A stretch of 13,965 nt of DNA, taken from NCBI GenBank assembly GCA_020442965.1, contig JAGRJB010000326.1, forward strand, positions 1 through 13,965, in the 5' to 3' direction. This DNA comes from Pseudomonadales bacterium. Lineage in GTDB: Bacteria > Pseudomonadota > Gammaproteobacteria > Steroidobacterales > Steroidobacteraceae. This document shows positions 7,626-13,735 of this stretch, piece by piece. Positions within the stretch are counted from its first letter, which is position 1. Each line of letters opens with the position of its first letter. The position numbers were made by a program, and so were the translations under genes. The notes below the pieces were generated by a model, which had not been told where the DNA came from, searched no databases, and saw only the letters and a list, made by a program, of their open reading frames with translations.

Positions 7626-8582
7626 ATGCACAGACTCTCACTAACATCAGCCGTAGTCTGCATCCTCGCGATCGCGGCTTTGCCCGTCGATTCAGCGGAG
7701 TCTGACAAGCCGTATCTTTCGGTCGAGCAGTTGCGCGCCAAATATGCGGACCCGGCCGGACAGATCGCAAAGGTGGGCGGCGTCGAGGTGTACTACAAGG
7801 ATGAGGGCCAGGGGGAGGCGATCCTGATGGTCCACGGCTCGCAAAGCACGCTCAGGACCTGGGACAAGGTTGCGCCGCCACTCGCGAAACGCTACCGGGT
7901 CATCCGCTTCGACATTCCGCCGCAGGGACTGTCCGGCACAGTCACGAACGAGGCGGCAGCGCGCATGCAGGTCACCGACATCGCCGAAGGATTGCTCGAG
8001 CAGTTAGGCGTGAAGCAGGTGACCTATGTGGGTGTATCGAGCGGTGGCACGCTGGGCGTCTTCCTCGCCGCCAAACGGCCAGACCTCGTCAAGCGATTGA
8101 TCCTGTCGAACACTCCCGCAGCGACTGTAACGACTGATCACATGAAACTAACCCCAGAATTCGAAGCTGCCCAGCAGGAAGCAAAAGAAAAAGGATTTCA
8201 GTCGCAGCACTTCTGGAACGTCTTTCTCGACTACTTCGCCGGGGACCCGCGACGCCTCGATCAGAACATCCGCGAGCAATACTACGACGTCAACCGGCGC
8301 GCTCCCGAGCCGCACTACCTGCAGTTTGTGGCACGGGTCGCCGATCAGGAGAAGGCGCTTGATGCCATGAGCCGGGTAACCGCACCAACACTGTTGATCT
8401 GGGGCGGCCGCGACGCGCTGTTGGTGCCCGCCAGCATGCACACGCTCGCGGGATACCTGCAGCAGGCGCAGGTCTCAACGATCATCATGCCGGATGTCGG
8501 CCACTACCCGCCGCTCGAAACGCCCGAGCGATTCGCGCAGCTGGTCGCAGCATACATCGAGGCCGCAACGCCCCTGCAGTAG
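7626..8582 (+). CDS. Exported alpha/beta hydrolase
   Basis: A 318-residue alpha/beta-hydrolase-fold enzyme with an N-terminal signal peptide (MHRLSLTSAVVCILAIAALPVDSA, likely cleavage after A24), so it should work in the periplasm. The fold is read from the oxyanion HGS at 70-72, the nucleophile elbow GVSSGG (136-141, Ser138), the acidic residue Asp263 in LLIWGGRDALLVP and His293 in MPDVGHYPPLETPERF, a complete catalytic triad. A lid region is at about 165-245. I chose the ATG at 7626 because AGGGAG precedes it by six bases and the signal peptide starts there; the open frame reaches back to 7203 but that part lies antisense to iclR. It is the first gene of an operon, 9 bp from the DUF969 gene. 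Ester, lactone, amide or proline-iminopeptidase activity are all possible; the sequence does not decide between them. Confidence 0.9.
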   Translation: MHRLSLTSAVVCILAIAALPVDSAESDKPYLSVEQLRAKYADPAGQIAKVGGVEVYYKDEGQGEAILMVHGSQSTLRTWDKVAPPLAKRYRVIRFDIPPQGLSGTVTNEAAARMQVTDIAEGLLEQLGVKQVTYVGVSSGGTLGVFLAAKRPDLVKRLILSNTPAATVTTDHMKLTPEFEAAQQEAKEKGFQSQHFWNVFLDYFAGDPRRLDQNIREQYYDVNRRAPEPHYLQFVARVADQEKALDAMSRVTAPTLLIWGGRDALLVPASMHTLAGYLQQAQVSTIIMPDVGHYPPLETPERFAQLVAAYIEAATPLQ

Positions 8583-8591
8583 GCAGACCAG

Positions 8592-9272
8592 ATGCTCGCC
8601 CTGCTCGGCATCGCGGTGATCGTCGTAGGCTTCGTCCTGCGGTTCAATCCGCTGCTGGTCGTAGTGGTTTCGGCCTTGGTCACAGGACTGGGCGCGGGAC
8701 TGGATCTGGTTGCGATTATCGAAGCCTTCGGCAAGGCGTTCAACGATTCGCGCTACATCAGCATCGTGTGGCTGGTGCTGCCAGTGATTGGGTTGTTAGA
8801 GCGGCACGGCCTGCAGGAGCGTGCGCGGCAGTTGATCGCGAGCCTGCGCGGCGCCACCGCGGGGCGGCTGCTGATCGGGTATCTCCTGTTGCGCCAGATC
8901 ACCGCTGCGCTCGGACTCACCTCAGTTGCGGGCCACGCACAGACCGTGCGACCGCTGGTGGCGCCGATGGCGGAAGCCGCAGCCGAACAGCAGACTGGCA
9001 CGCTGGATGATGCCACGCGCGACCTGGTGAAAGCCTACTCGGCCGCCACCGACAACGTCGGCTTGTTCTTCGGCGAGGATATCTTCATCGCAATTGGCTC
9101 GATTCTCCTGATGAAAGGCGTGCTGGAGCAGTACGGAATATTCCTTGAGCCGCTGCAGCTCTCCGTGTGGGCGATTCCGACGGCTATCTGCGCGTTCATC
9201 ATTCATGGTGCCCGGCTGTGGTGGCTCGATCGGAAGCTGGCGCGGTTGCATGTAACGCGGACCTCGCCATGA
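8592..9272 (+). CDS. DUF969 membrane protein, probable permease subunit
   Basis: A 226-residue inner-membrane protein with about five to six hydrophobic helices. It matches the pattern I know for DUF969 (PF06149): LPVIGLLERHGLQERARQLI at 63-82, ATAGRLLIGYLLLRQITAALGL at 88-109, and the conserved GHAQTVRPLVAPMAEAA at 114-130. No enzymatic motif is visible. DUF969 proteins are found paired with DUF979 proteins and are thought to form a two-part transporter; this is family knowledge of limited experimental support. The start lies 9 bp after the hydrolase stop and its stop overlaps the DUF979 start by four bases (ATGA), so all three genes should be one transcript. It would carry the hydrolase product across the inner membrane. 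Confidence 0.9.
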   Translation: MLALLGIAVIVVGFVLRFNPLLVVVVSALVTGLGAGLDLVAIIEAFGKAFNDSRYISIVWLVLPVIGLLERHGLQERARQLIASLRGATAGRLLIGYLLLRQITAALGLTSVAGHAQTVRPLVAPMAEAAAEQQTGTLDDATRDLVKAYSAATDNVGLFFGEDIFIAIGSILLMKGVLEQYGIFLEPLQLSVWAIPTAICAFIIHGARLWWLDRKLARLHVTRTSP

Positions 9273-10207
9273 TCACGCTGCAGTTCGTCTACGTCGTCAC
9301 GGGCATCGTGTTTGCAGCATTTGCCGTATTGAGCGCACGCGACCGCAGCAATGCCAGGCGCTTCGGCAATGCTGCGTTCTGGGGACTGCTCGCGGTGAGC
9401 TTCCTGGCGGGTGACTCGCTCGGTGACTTCGGCAACGGTATCCTGGTGCTGTTGTTAGTACTGATCGCAGGCTTTGGTGCGCTCGGTCATGGTGCACCGC
9501 GAACCACGACCACCGACGAGCGGCGCGTCGAAGCACAACGTCACGGCAACCGTCTGTTCTGGCTAGCGCTCATCATCCCGGCGACCGCACTCATTGGCAC
9601 CCTGCTGTTCAAACAGCTGCCAATGCTGGTCGAAAGCCGCCAGGTCACTCTGATATCCCTGACGCTCGGCGTGCTGTCAGCACTCGCGGTCGCGGCAGCG
9701 TGGCTACGCCCTCGCCCACTCGTACCACTCGAGGAGGGCCGGCGCCTGATGGACGCCGTCGGCTGGGCGGCCGTGCTGCCGCAGATGCTTGCGAGCTTGG
9801 GTGCCGTGTTCGCGCTCGCCGGCGTTGGCGATGTGATCGGCGAGCTCGCGCGCGACGTGATCCCCACCGGTAGTATGTTCGGCGCAGTCGTCGCCTACGC
9901 ACTCGGCATGGCGATCTTTACGATGATCATGGGCAATGCGTTCGCCGCATTCCCGGTCATGGCCGCGGCGATCGGCGTGCCGTTGTTGATTCACGGTTAC
10001 GGCGGCAATCCTGCCGTCGTCTGTGCGATCGGGATGTTAGCGGGCTTCTGCGGGACCCTGATGACGCCGATGGCCGCCAACTTCAACATCGTGCCGGCGG
10101 CACTGCTGGAATTGCGCAATCGCAATGGCGTGATACGCGCGCAGGTCCTCACGGCGTTGCCGTTGCTCGCGGTCAATATTGCCTTGATCTATTTTCTGGC
10201 GTGGTAG
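9269..10207 (+). CDS. DUF979 membrane protein, probable permease subunit
   Basis: A 312-residue polytopic inner-membrane protein with eight or more hydrophobic helices. It matches DUF979 (PF06166): FLAGDSLGDFGNGILVLLLV at 45-64, and the very conserved MGNAFAAFPVMAAAIGVPLL (221-240) and AIGMLAGFCGTLMTPMAANF (253-272) segments. These Gly-rich blocks resemble the discontinuous helices of ion-coupled carriers. The ATG at 9269 overlaps the DUF969 stop (ATGA), which fixes it; the frame also extends back to 9167 inside DUF969, which is less likely. In other genomes I recall the DUF969-DUF979 pair next to pyroglutamyl-peptidase or 5-oxoproline genes, but no such gene is visible here; its partner is an exported alpha/beta hydrolase. 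The gene ends 142 bp before the convergent OmpA-type gene. Confidence 0.9.
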   Translation: MITLQFVYVVTGIVFAAFAVLSARDRSNARRFGNAAFWGLLAVSFLAGDSLGDFGNGILVLLLVLIAGFGALGHGAPRTTTTDERRVEAQRHGNRLFWLALIIPATALIGTLLFKQLPMLVESRQVTLISLTLGVLSALAVAAAWLRPRPLVPLEEGRRLMDAVGWAAVLPQMLASLGAVFALAGVGDVIGELARDVIPTGSMFGAVVAYALGMAIFTMIMGNAFAAFPVMAAAIGVPLLIHGYGGNPAVVCAIGMLAGFCGTLMTPMAANFNIVPAALLELRNRNGVIRAQVLTALPLLAVNIALIYFLAW

Positions 10208-10247
10208 CGGCAGCCTCGCAATCTGTTCGGTCGCCTGGGCACGGGCT

Positions 10248-10278
10248 GATCCGCGAGACTCGGTTCGTCATGCGGATC
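10248..10278. terminator. Weak inverted repeat between convergent genes
   Basis: GATCCGC (10248-10254) and GCGGATC (10272-10278) are exact inverted copies with a 17-nt loop, in the 142-bp gap between the DUF979 gene and the convergent OmpA-type gene. A transcript end is expected here. There is no T tract on either side, so an intrinsic terminator is not well supported. Confidence 0.2.
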
Positions 10279-10349
10279 GAGTACCGTGAAGTTTGCCGGC
10301 TTGGCAGCAACGTGCGCAGCCGCTGGTCGATCAGCCTGCGGTGATTGCG

Positions 10350-11432
10350 TCACAGCTTGCGGAAGACGACGCGGCGGTTCTGCGCCATTCCTTCCGGCGT
10401 GCCGTTATCTGCGGCCGGCTCTGCCTCGCCACGTCCCACCGCTCGCAGACGACTCGAATCAATATCATTCGCGGCCAACCACCGGGCAACCGCTGCGGCC
10501 CGTTGCTCCGACAGCTGCTGGTTAGCGGCGTCCGTACCCTGACTGTCCGTGTGTCCTTCAATTTGCAGCTTCAGGTCGCCGTGCTTGCCCAGGGCGTCAC
10601 GTACTTCCGCAAGTATCCCGGTCGACTCCGGTCGCAACGTCGCACTCCCGGTGTCAAATCTGATCGCCGTCGTCGAGACGAACCCGGCAGACTCAAGATC
10701 ATCGTACAACGACCGCTGCCCGCCTTCGGCAATTCTGAGATCGTCGATGAACACGGAGTAACGATAGACGTTCATGAACACGTGTAGCTTCGCCGCACGC
10801 GGAAACTCATATTTCGGCACATTTGCGACGCGTCGCTCGTTCACATACATTTTCCAGTACGGGCCATCCACCGCGATTCGCACATCGGTCCATTCGTTGG
10901 TAGGCAGACCGAGATCGGCCGCCGACTTCACACCGTCGGGCAACTGCAAGCCCGCACCGTGACGGTTGATGAACAGATGCGTCTTGGGCGGATAGGTGCA
11001 GCGTTTGTCCGGCTTATTGGCGCTGCCATCGGAGAACAGCTGGACATTCGCTCGCGCAAGCGGGTCCGAGGTTCGCACGCGAAACTCGATCGTGTAGCGC
11101 TCGGGCAGCGCTTCCGGCAACGCTATCGTGAAACAGCCGCTGCCGCCGGGGCCGCCTTCGGTCGTGCCTTCACCGACACGCAGTACCTTGTTGTCACCCA
11201 GCTCGACGACATCGAGATTGCCGGCGATGTAATCGAGTCGCGATGGGAAATTGCCGGTTCGCGTGCCCTCGAAGTCGTGATAGAACAAGACGCGATCGCC
11301 CGACACGAAATCGTAATTCGCCCATACGCCCTCGCCGGGCGCAGGCGCGCCGCCCTTTTGGGCGGTGGCTGGCAGTGCCAATATCGCGGTGGCCAAACCA
11401 AGCATCGCGAGACCTGGCATTCTGTTGTTCAT
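10350..11432 (-). CDS. OmpA-family envelope protein with N-terminal LamG-like domain
   Basis: A 360-residue exported protein. Residues 1-24 form a signal peptide (MNNRMPGLAMLGLATAILALPATA). Residues about 38-235 look like a concanavalin A/LamG-type beta sandwich, starting with YDFVSGDRVLFYHDFEGTRTGNFP and ending with YRYSVFIDDLRIAEG. Residues about 252-358 are the OmpA C-terminal domain that holds peptidoglycan: IRFDTGSATLRPES, IEGHTDSQG with D296, LSEQRAAAV with R311, and QNRRVVF near the end; D296 and R311 are the pair that contacts diaminopimelate in OmpA. The protein therefore tethers a carbohydrate- or ligand-binding-like domain to the cell wall. The ATG at 11432 is preceded by GAGAGGG. 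It is convergent to the hydrolase/DUF969/DUF979 operon and follows the protoglobin operon in the same direction, but a terminator-like hairpin separates them. Confidence 0.9.
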   Translation of the reverse strand: MNNRMPGLAMLGLATAILALPATAQKGGAPAPGEGVWANYDFVSGDRVLFYHDFEGTRTGNFPSRLDYIAGNLDVVELGDNKVLRVGEGTTEGGPGGSGCFTIALPEALPERYTIEFRVRTSDPLARANVQLFSDGSANKPDKRCTYPPKTHLFINRHGAGLQLPDGVKSAADLGLPTNEWTDVRIAVDGPYWKMYVNERRVANVPKYEFPRAAKLHVFMNVYRYSVFIDDLRIAEGGQRSLYDDLESAGFVSTTAIRFDTGSATLRPESTGILAEVRDALGKHGDLKLQIEGHTDSQGTDAANQQLSEQRAAAVARWLAANDIDSSRLRAVGRGEAEPAADNGTPEGMAQNRRVVFRKL

Positions 11433-11489
11433 GTCCGTGCCCTCTCAATCTGGCGAGACAAGACCATACGCCAGCATTGCTGCGAACGC

Positions 11490-11515
11490 AAAAAATGGGA
11501 CGATGGGCCATCGTC
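11490..11515 (-). terminator. Rho-independent-type terminator or leader hairpin before the OmpA-type gene
   Basis: Read on the minus strand, GACGATG and CATCGTC (11499-11515) form a 7-bp stem with a 3-nt loop, followed three bases later by a run of six T (11495-11490). It lies after the protoglobin operon and 57 bp before the OmpA-type start codon, so it could end the operon transcript, or act as an attenuator in the leader of the OmpA-type gene. Confidence 0.5.
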
Positions 11516-11611
11516 TTCACCGCTGATTAGTTAGATTCTGTCTAGATAGCAGCGAAGGTGGCGAAAGATCTTGCAGCTGAAAGATATGTCGTCTTGCTGC
11601 GTACGTTTGCC

Positions 11612-11626
11612 GACGTGATGCACGTC
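11612..11626. repeat. Short perfect hairpin GACGTG-ATG-CACGTC
   Basis: Six-base arms are exact inverted copies around ATG, 14 bp after the stop of the 76-residue gene. There is no T run behind it on the minus strand. It may be a second element of the operon end or a protein-binding site; nothing decides. Confidence 0.3.
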
Positions 11627-11640
11627 AGGTGCTCAAAGAT

Positions 11641-11871
11641 TCAACCATGCCAATAGTTATTCGCCGCCGCGACGGTTTGGAAATTGATTGCTATGACGTG
11701 TGAAGCGGCGGTCAGTGCGTCCGCAGAGTCCGCATAATCCGGCCGCAATTTCTTGAGAATTTCCGTGTTTGGTTGAGTGTACTTGACGCCGCGACGACTG
11801 AGAGTGATTGCGAGTTCAAACCCTTCCTGCGGCGTTGCCGTAATCAAGGTCGGCAGCCATTTGTCAGTCAT
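11641..11871 (-). CDS. Hypothetical 76-residue protein
   Basis: I do not recognise this protein. It is small, soluble and probably mostly helical, beginning MTDKWLPTLITATPQEGFELAI and ending FQTVAAANNYWHG; it has no signal peptide, no membrane segment and no Cys. I chose the ATG at 11871 because AGGAG sits at six bases before it; a start 39 bp upstream at 11910 would overlap the thioredoxin-fold gene much more. The gene overlaps the 3-prime end of that gene by 8 bp and is the last in a three-gene operon with the protoglobin, which argues that it is real and translationally coupled. The DSADALTAASHVIAINF segment (about 48-64) looks like an amphipathic helix. A role as a partner or assembly factor of the operon proteins is only a guess. 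Confidence 0.7.
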   Translation of the reverse strand: MTDKWLPTLITATPQEGFELAITLSRRGVKYTQPNTEILKKLRPDYADSADALTAASHVIAINFQTVAAANNYWHG

Positions 11872-12379
11872 CTCTATCTCCTGCTTGGTGAAGCTGTGCG
11901 GTAGGGTCATCTGCTTCGATCAACAATGCGCCAATCTCGGCGCCCAACAGCAGATCGTCGTGCACACCGAATACTTGGCTGCGCAGCCGACCGCGCGAGT
12001 CTATCAGCACGGTCGTCGGCGTGCCCTGCATCGCATAGGCTCGCATCGTGCGCGGCATCGGATCGCCATCGGGGCCCGGCGCGTCGATGCCGACCGGGAA
12101 GCGGATGCGGTACTCATGCACGAATGCTCGCAGCGACTCGATATGCATCGCTGCATGATGCTCAAACACCGTATGCAGGCCAACGACTGTTAGTGGCGAA
12201 GCTTTGAAAAGCTCTGCGACGCGCTGCGCCTGCGGAATACCGCGGGCGACGCATCCGGGACAGAGCATTTGGAACGCGTGCACTACGACGACCCGCCCCC
12301 GCAAGCTCTCGAGATCGAGCGGCTCGGGGCTATTGAGCCACTCTGTTGTCTGCCACTCGGGAGCGGGCCGAAAATCCAT
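11864..12379 (-). CDS. TlpA/AhpC-like thioredoxin-fold protein with CPGC motif
   Basis: A 171-residue protein of the redoxin (AhpC-TSA/TlpA-like) group. Residues 30-44 read VVVVHAFQMLCPGCV, the first strand of the fold followed by a CxxC active site (C40, C43); GTPTTVLIDSRG at 119-130 gives the cis-proline loop (P121) and the next strand. There is no signal peptide, so it should act in the cytoplasm, reducing or oxidising thiols, or as a peroxiredoxin-like enzyme. The start codon overlaps the last base of the protoglobin stop (TGATG), which shows translational coupling; the 76-residue gene overlaps its end by 8 bp. This suggests that it works with the heme protein, for instance in its reduction or in removing a reactive product; that link is inferred from gene order. 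Confidence 0.85.
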   Translation of the reverse strand: MDFRPAPEWQTTEWLNSPEPLDLESLRGRVVVVHAFQMLCPGCVARGIPQAQRVAELFKASPLTVVGLHTVFEHHAAMHIESLRAFVHEYRIRFPVGIDAPGPDGDPMPRTMRAYAMQGTPTTVLIDSRGRLRSQVFGVHDDLLLGAEIGALLIEADDPTAQLHQAGDRDD

Positions 12380-12975
12380 CAGAAGTCGCCGTCTTTCACG
12401 TAGGGATAGCTCCAGAGCGTCACCTGCAGAAGGCAGGATTTGACCCAGGCAGCGTACATCTTTTCAACGTCGGCGGGAGCATGACCCTTCTTCGCCAGAA
12501 ATGGCTTGAGCGTGACTGTGACCGGGAAGATCAGCAGGAACAGGTCACGGAACGGCACGATAGCGGTTGATGCGGCGCCTTCGGTACGATTCTTTTTGGC
12601 ACGATGATGGCGCAATGCAATCTCGTGTTGGTAGTCGAGCCATTGCTGATCGTACTGCGCTGCGGCCGTATCGAGGATCCATTGGCCAAAGCGCTTGCGC
12701 ACTCCCCCCAGGTAGTCAGGCAGCGGAGCGCCACTCGTCTTGCTGGTGAATGACGCGAGCAAGTGGGGATTCGAGCCCACAAAACCGTACCAGACATCCA
12801 GAATCGCCTCGACCTGATCCGCCACGACTTCGCGGGAGAGGCGCAGATAACGCGTGTCATCGTCGCCGAACAGCACGCTCTTTTTCATCAACTCGAAATC
12901 CGCGAGTGACACGGGGGACCGTGCTACCGCATCGGTACCGTGCGTGTAGCCTGCAATAGTAGTAGTCTGTGCCAT
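12379..12975 (-). CDS. Protoglobin (single-domain globin-coupled-sensor-type heme protein)
   Basis: A 198-residue protein, close to the 195 of Methanosarcina protoglobin. The opening IAGYTHGTDAVARSPVSLADFELMKKSVLFGDDD (7-40) is the characteristic pre-helix and A/B region, followed by QVEAILDVWYGFVGSNPHLL (54-73), and QHEIALRHHRAKKNRTEGA (116-134) that should hold the proximal heme His, most likely H123. No kinase, cyclase or methyl-accepting domain follows, so this is a stand-alone oxygen, nitric oxide or carbon monoxide binder. I chose the ATG at 12975 because AAGGA lies at a suitable distance and because the upstream part to 13014 has no homology-like content. It is the first gene of the operon and divergent from the HxlR regulator across 96 bp. 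Confidence 0.93.
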   Translation of the reverse strand: MAQTTTIAGYTHGTDAVARSPVSLADFELMKKSVLFGDDDTRYLRLSREVVADQVEAILDVWYGFVGSNPHLLASFTSKTSGAPLPDYLGGVRKRFGQWILDTAAAQYDQQWLDYQHEIALRHHRAKKNRTEGAASTAIVPFRDLFLLIFPVTVTLKPFLAKKGHAPADVEKMYAAWVKSCLLQVTLWSYPYVKDGDF

Positions 12976-13051
12976 GACCTGATTCCTTGTAGTTGCCTGC
13001 AATGTCCACCGCAACTTACACGCAACGGCAACATCTGTCAGGACGGCACTT

Positions 13052-13072
13052 TTTGGTAAGGTAGTTACAAAA
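13052..13072. promoter_or_regulatory. Imperfect palindrome at the HxlR gene start, likely operator
   Basis: GTAA (13056-13059) and TTAC (13065-13068) are inverted around five bases, and the outer TTT (13052-13054) pairs with AAA (13070-13072); seven of ten half-site positions are symmetric. The site ends on the first base of the HxlR ATG. HxlR-type dimers bind palindromes of this size and usually control themselves and a divergent gene, here the protoglobin operon whose start is 76 bp away. The role is inferred. Confidence 0.45.
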
Positions 13073-13410
13073 TGACGGAAGTCGCGGAAATGGTCGAGAG
13101 TATCGTGGGCTGCAAGTGGTCGGTCCGCCTATTGCAACTCTGCGCTGAGGGTCAGCATCGTCCAAGCGCTTTCCTGCGCGCGTGCGATGGCCTGTCGGCA
13201 AAAGTGATGAATGAGCGGCTGCGCAAGATGACGCGTTTCGGCATCGTACAGCGCACGGTGCTGGGCGAGAAGCCGCCTGTAGAAGTGGAGTATCGACTAA
13301 CACCACTCGGCAACCAGTTCATGCGGATACTCGAAGAAGTCCGCCGCCTGCAGGATGCGGTTGAAAGCGGCGACATCGAGGTTAGCCGTGCCGATCGGTC
13401 ACCAGACTAA
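13072..13410 (+). CDS. HxlR-family (DUF24) winged-helix regulator
   Basis: A 112-residue winged-helix protein. The family pattern is plain: EMVESIVGCKWSVRLLQLC (6-24) is the first helix with the usual IGGKW-like motif, PSAFLRACDGLSAKVMNERLRKMTRFGIVQRTV (31-63) the helix-turn-helix, and GEKPPVEVEYRLTPLG (65-80) the wing. Cysteines are at 14, 24 and 38; C14 replaces the second Gly of IGGKW. Several HxlR members (YodB, HypR) sense electrophiles or oxidants through an N-terminal Cys, so a thiol switch is plausible, though not shown. The ATG at 13072 has a poor AAGG ribosome site, and the palindrome that ends on it may set a feedback loop. It is the natural regulator of the divergent protoglobin operon. 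Confidence 0.9.
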   Translation: MTEVAEMVESIVGCKWSVRLLQLCAEGQHRPSAFLRACDGLSAKVMNERLRKMTRFGIVQRTVLGEKPPVEVEYRLTPLGNQFMRILEEVRRLQDAVESGDIEVSRADRSPD

Positions 13411-13478
13411 CTAGTGCGTCACGGGGTTTTCTCGCTCCGCGGGAAGGCCGCGCGATCATCGGACATTGACTAGCCAGA

Positions 13479-13735
13479 TCACCGCGGTTCTCGCCCGATG
13501 AGTCCTGGTCCGTGCAGCGACCGCGCAAACCGCCGCAACCCGGCGTTGCAGCGGCCAGGACTCTCGACGAATGGTGAATGCCCGGCGTCCGGGTAAACGC
13601 CGGCCGTTGCAGCAGGCAGCTGCGCGATCGGCGCGGCGGGCGGGGGGGCGAACGGCGGCGGCGCGAGCCCACCGTAGCCACCGGTGAGCACGATGCCTGC
13701 GGGCGTGCTGATGTTGCCGGGATCGTCCACGAGCG
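13479..13735 (-). pseudogene. Remnant of an alpha/beta hydrolase, C-terminal part only
   Basis: This frame, which follows the stop of the upstream gene by a few bases, reads like the last 80 residues of an alpha/beta hydrolase: IVLTGGYGGLAPP is the strand that normally carries the catalytic Asp (GG-D-LAP), and VYPDAGHSPFVESPGRCNAGLRRFARSL contains the His and the final helix. The Asp is replaced (GGYGG), the nucleophile and the whole N-terminal half are absent, and the middle is a Pro/Ala-rich low-complexity run. A GTG at 13730 could start an 83-residue product, but it would not be an active enzyme. The region 13411-13478 after the HxlR gene holds nothing recognisable. A real, short diverged gene is the alternative. 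Confidence 0.5.
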
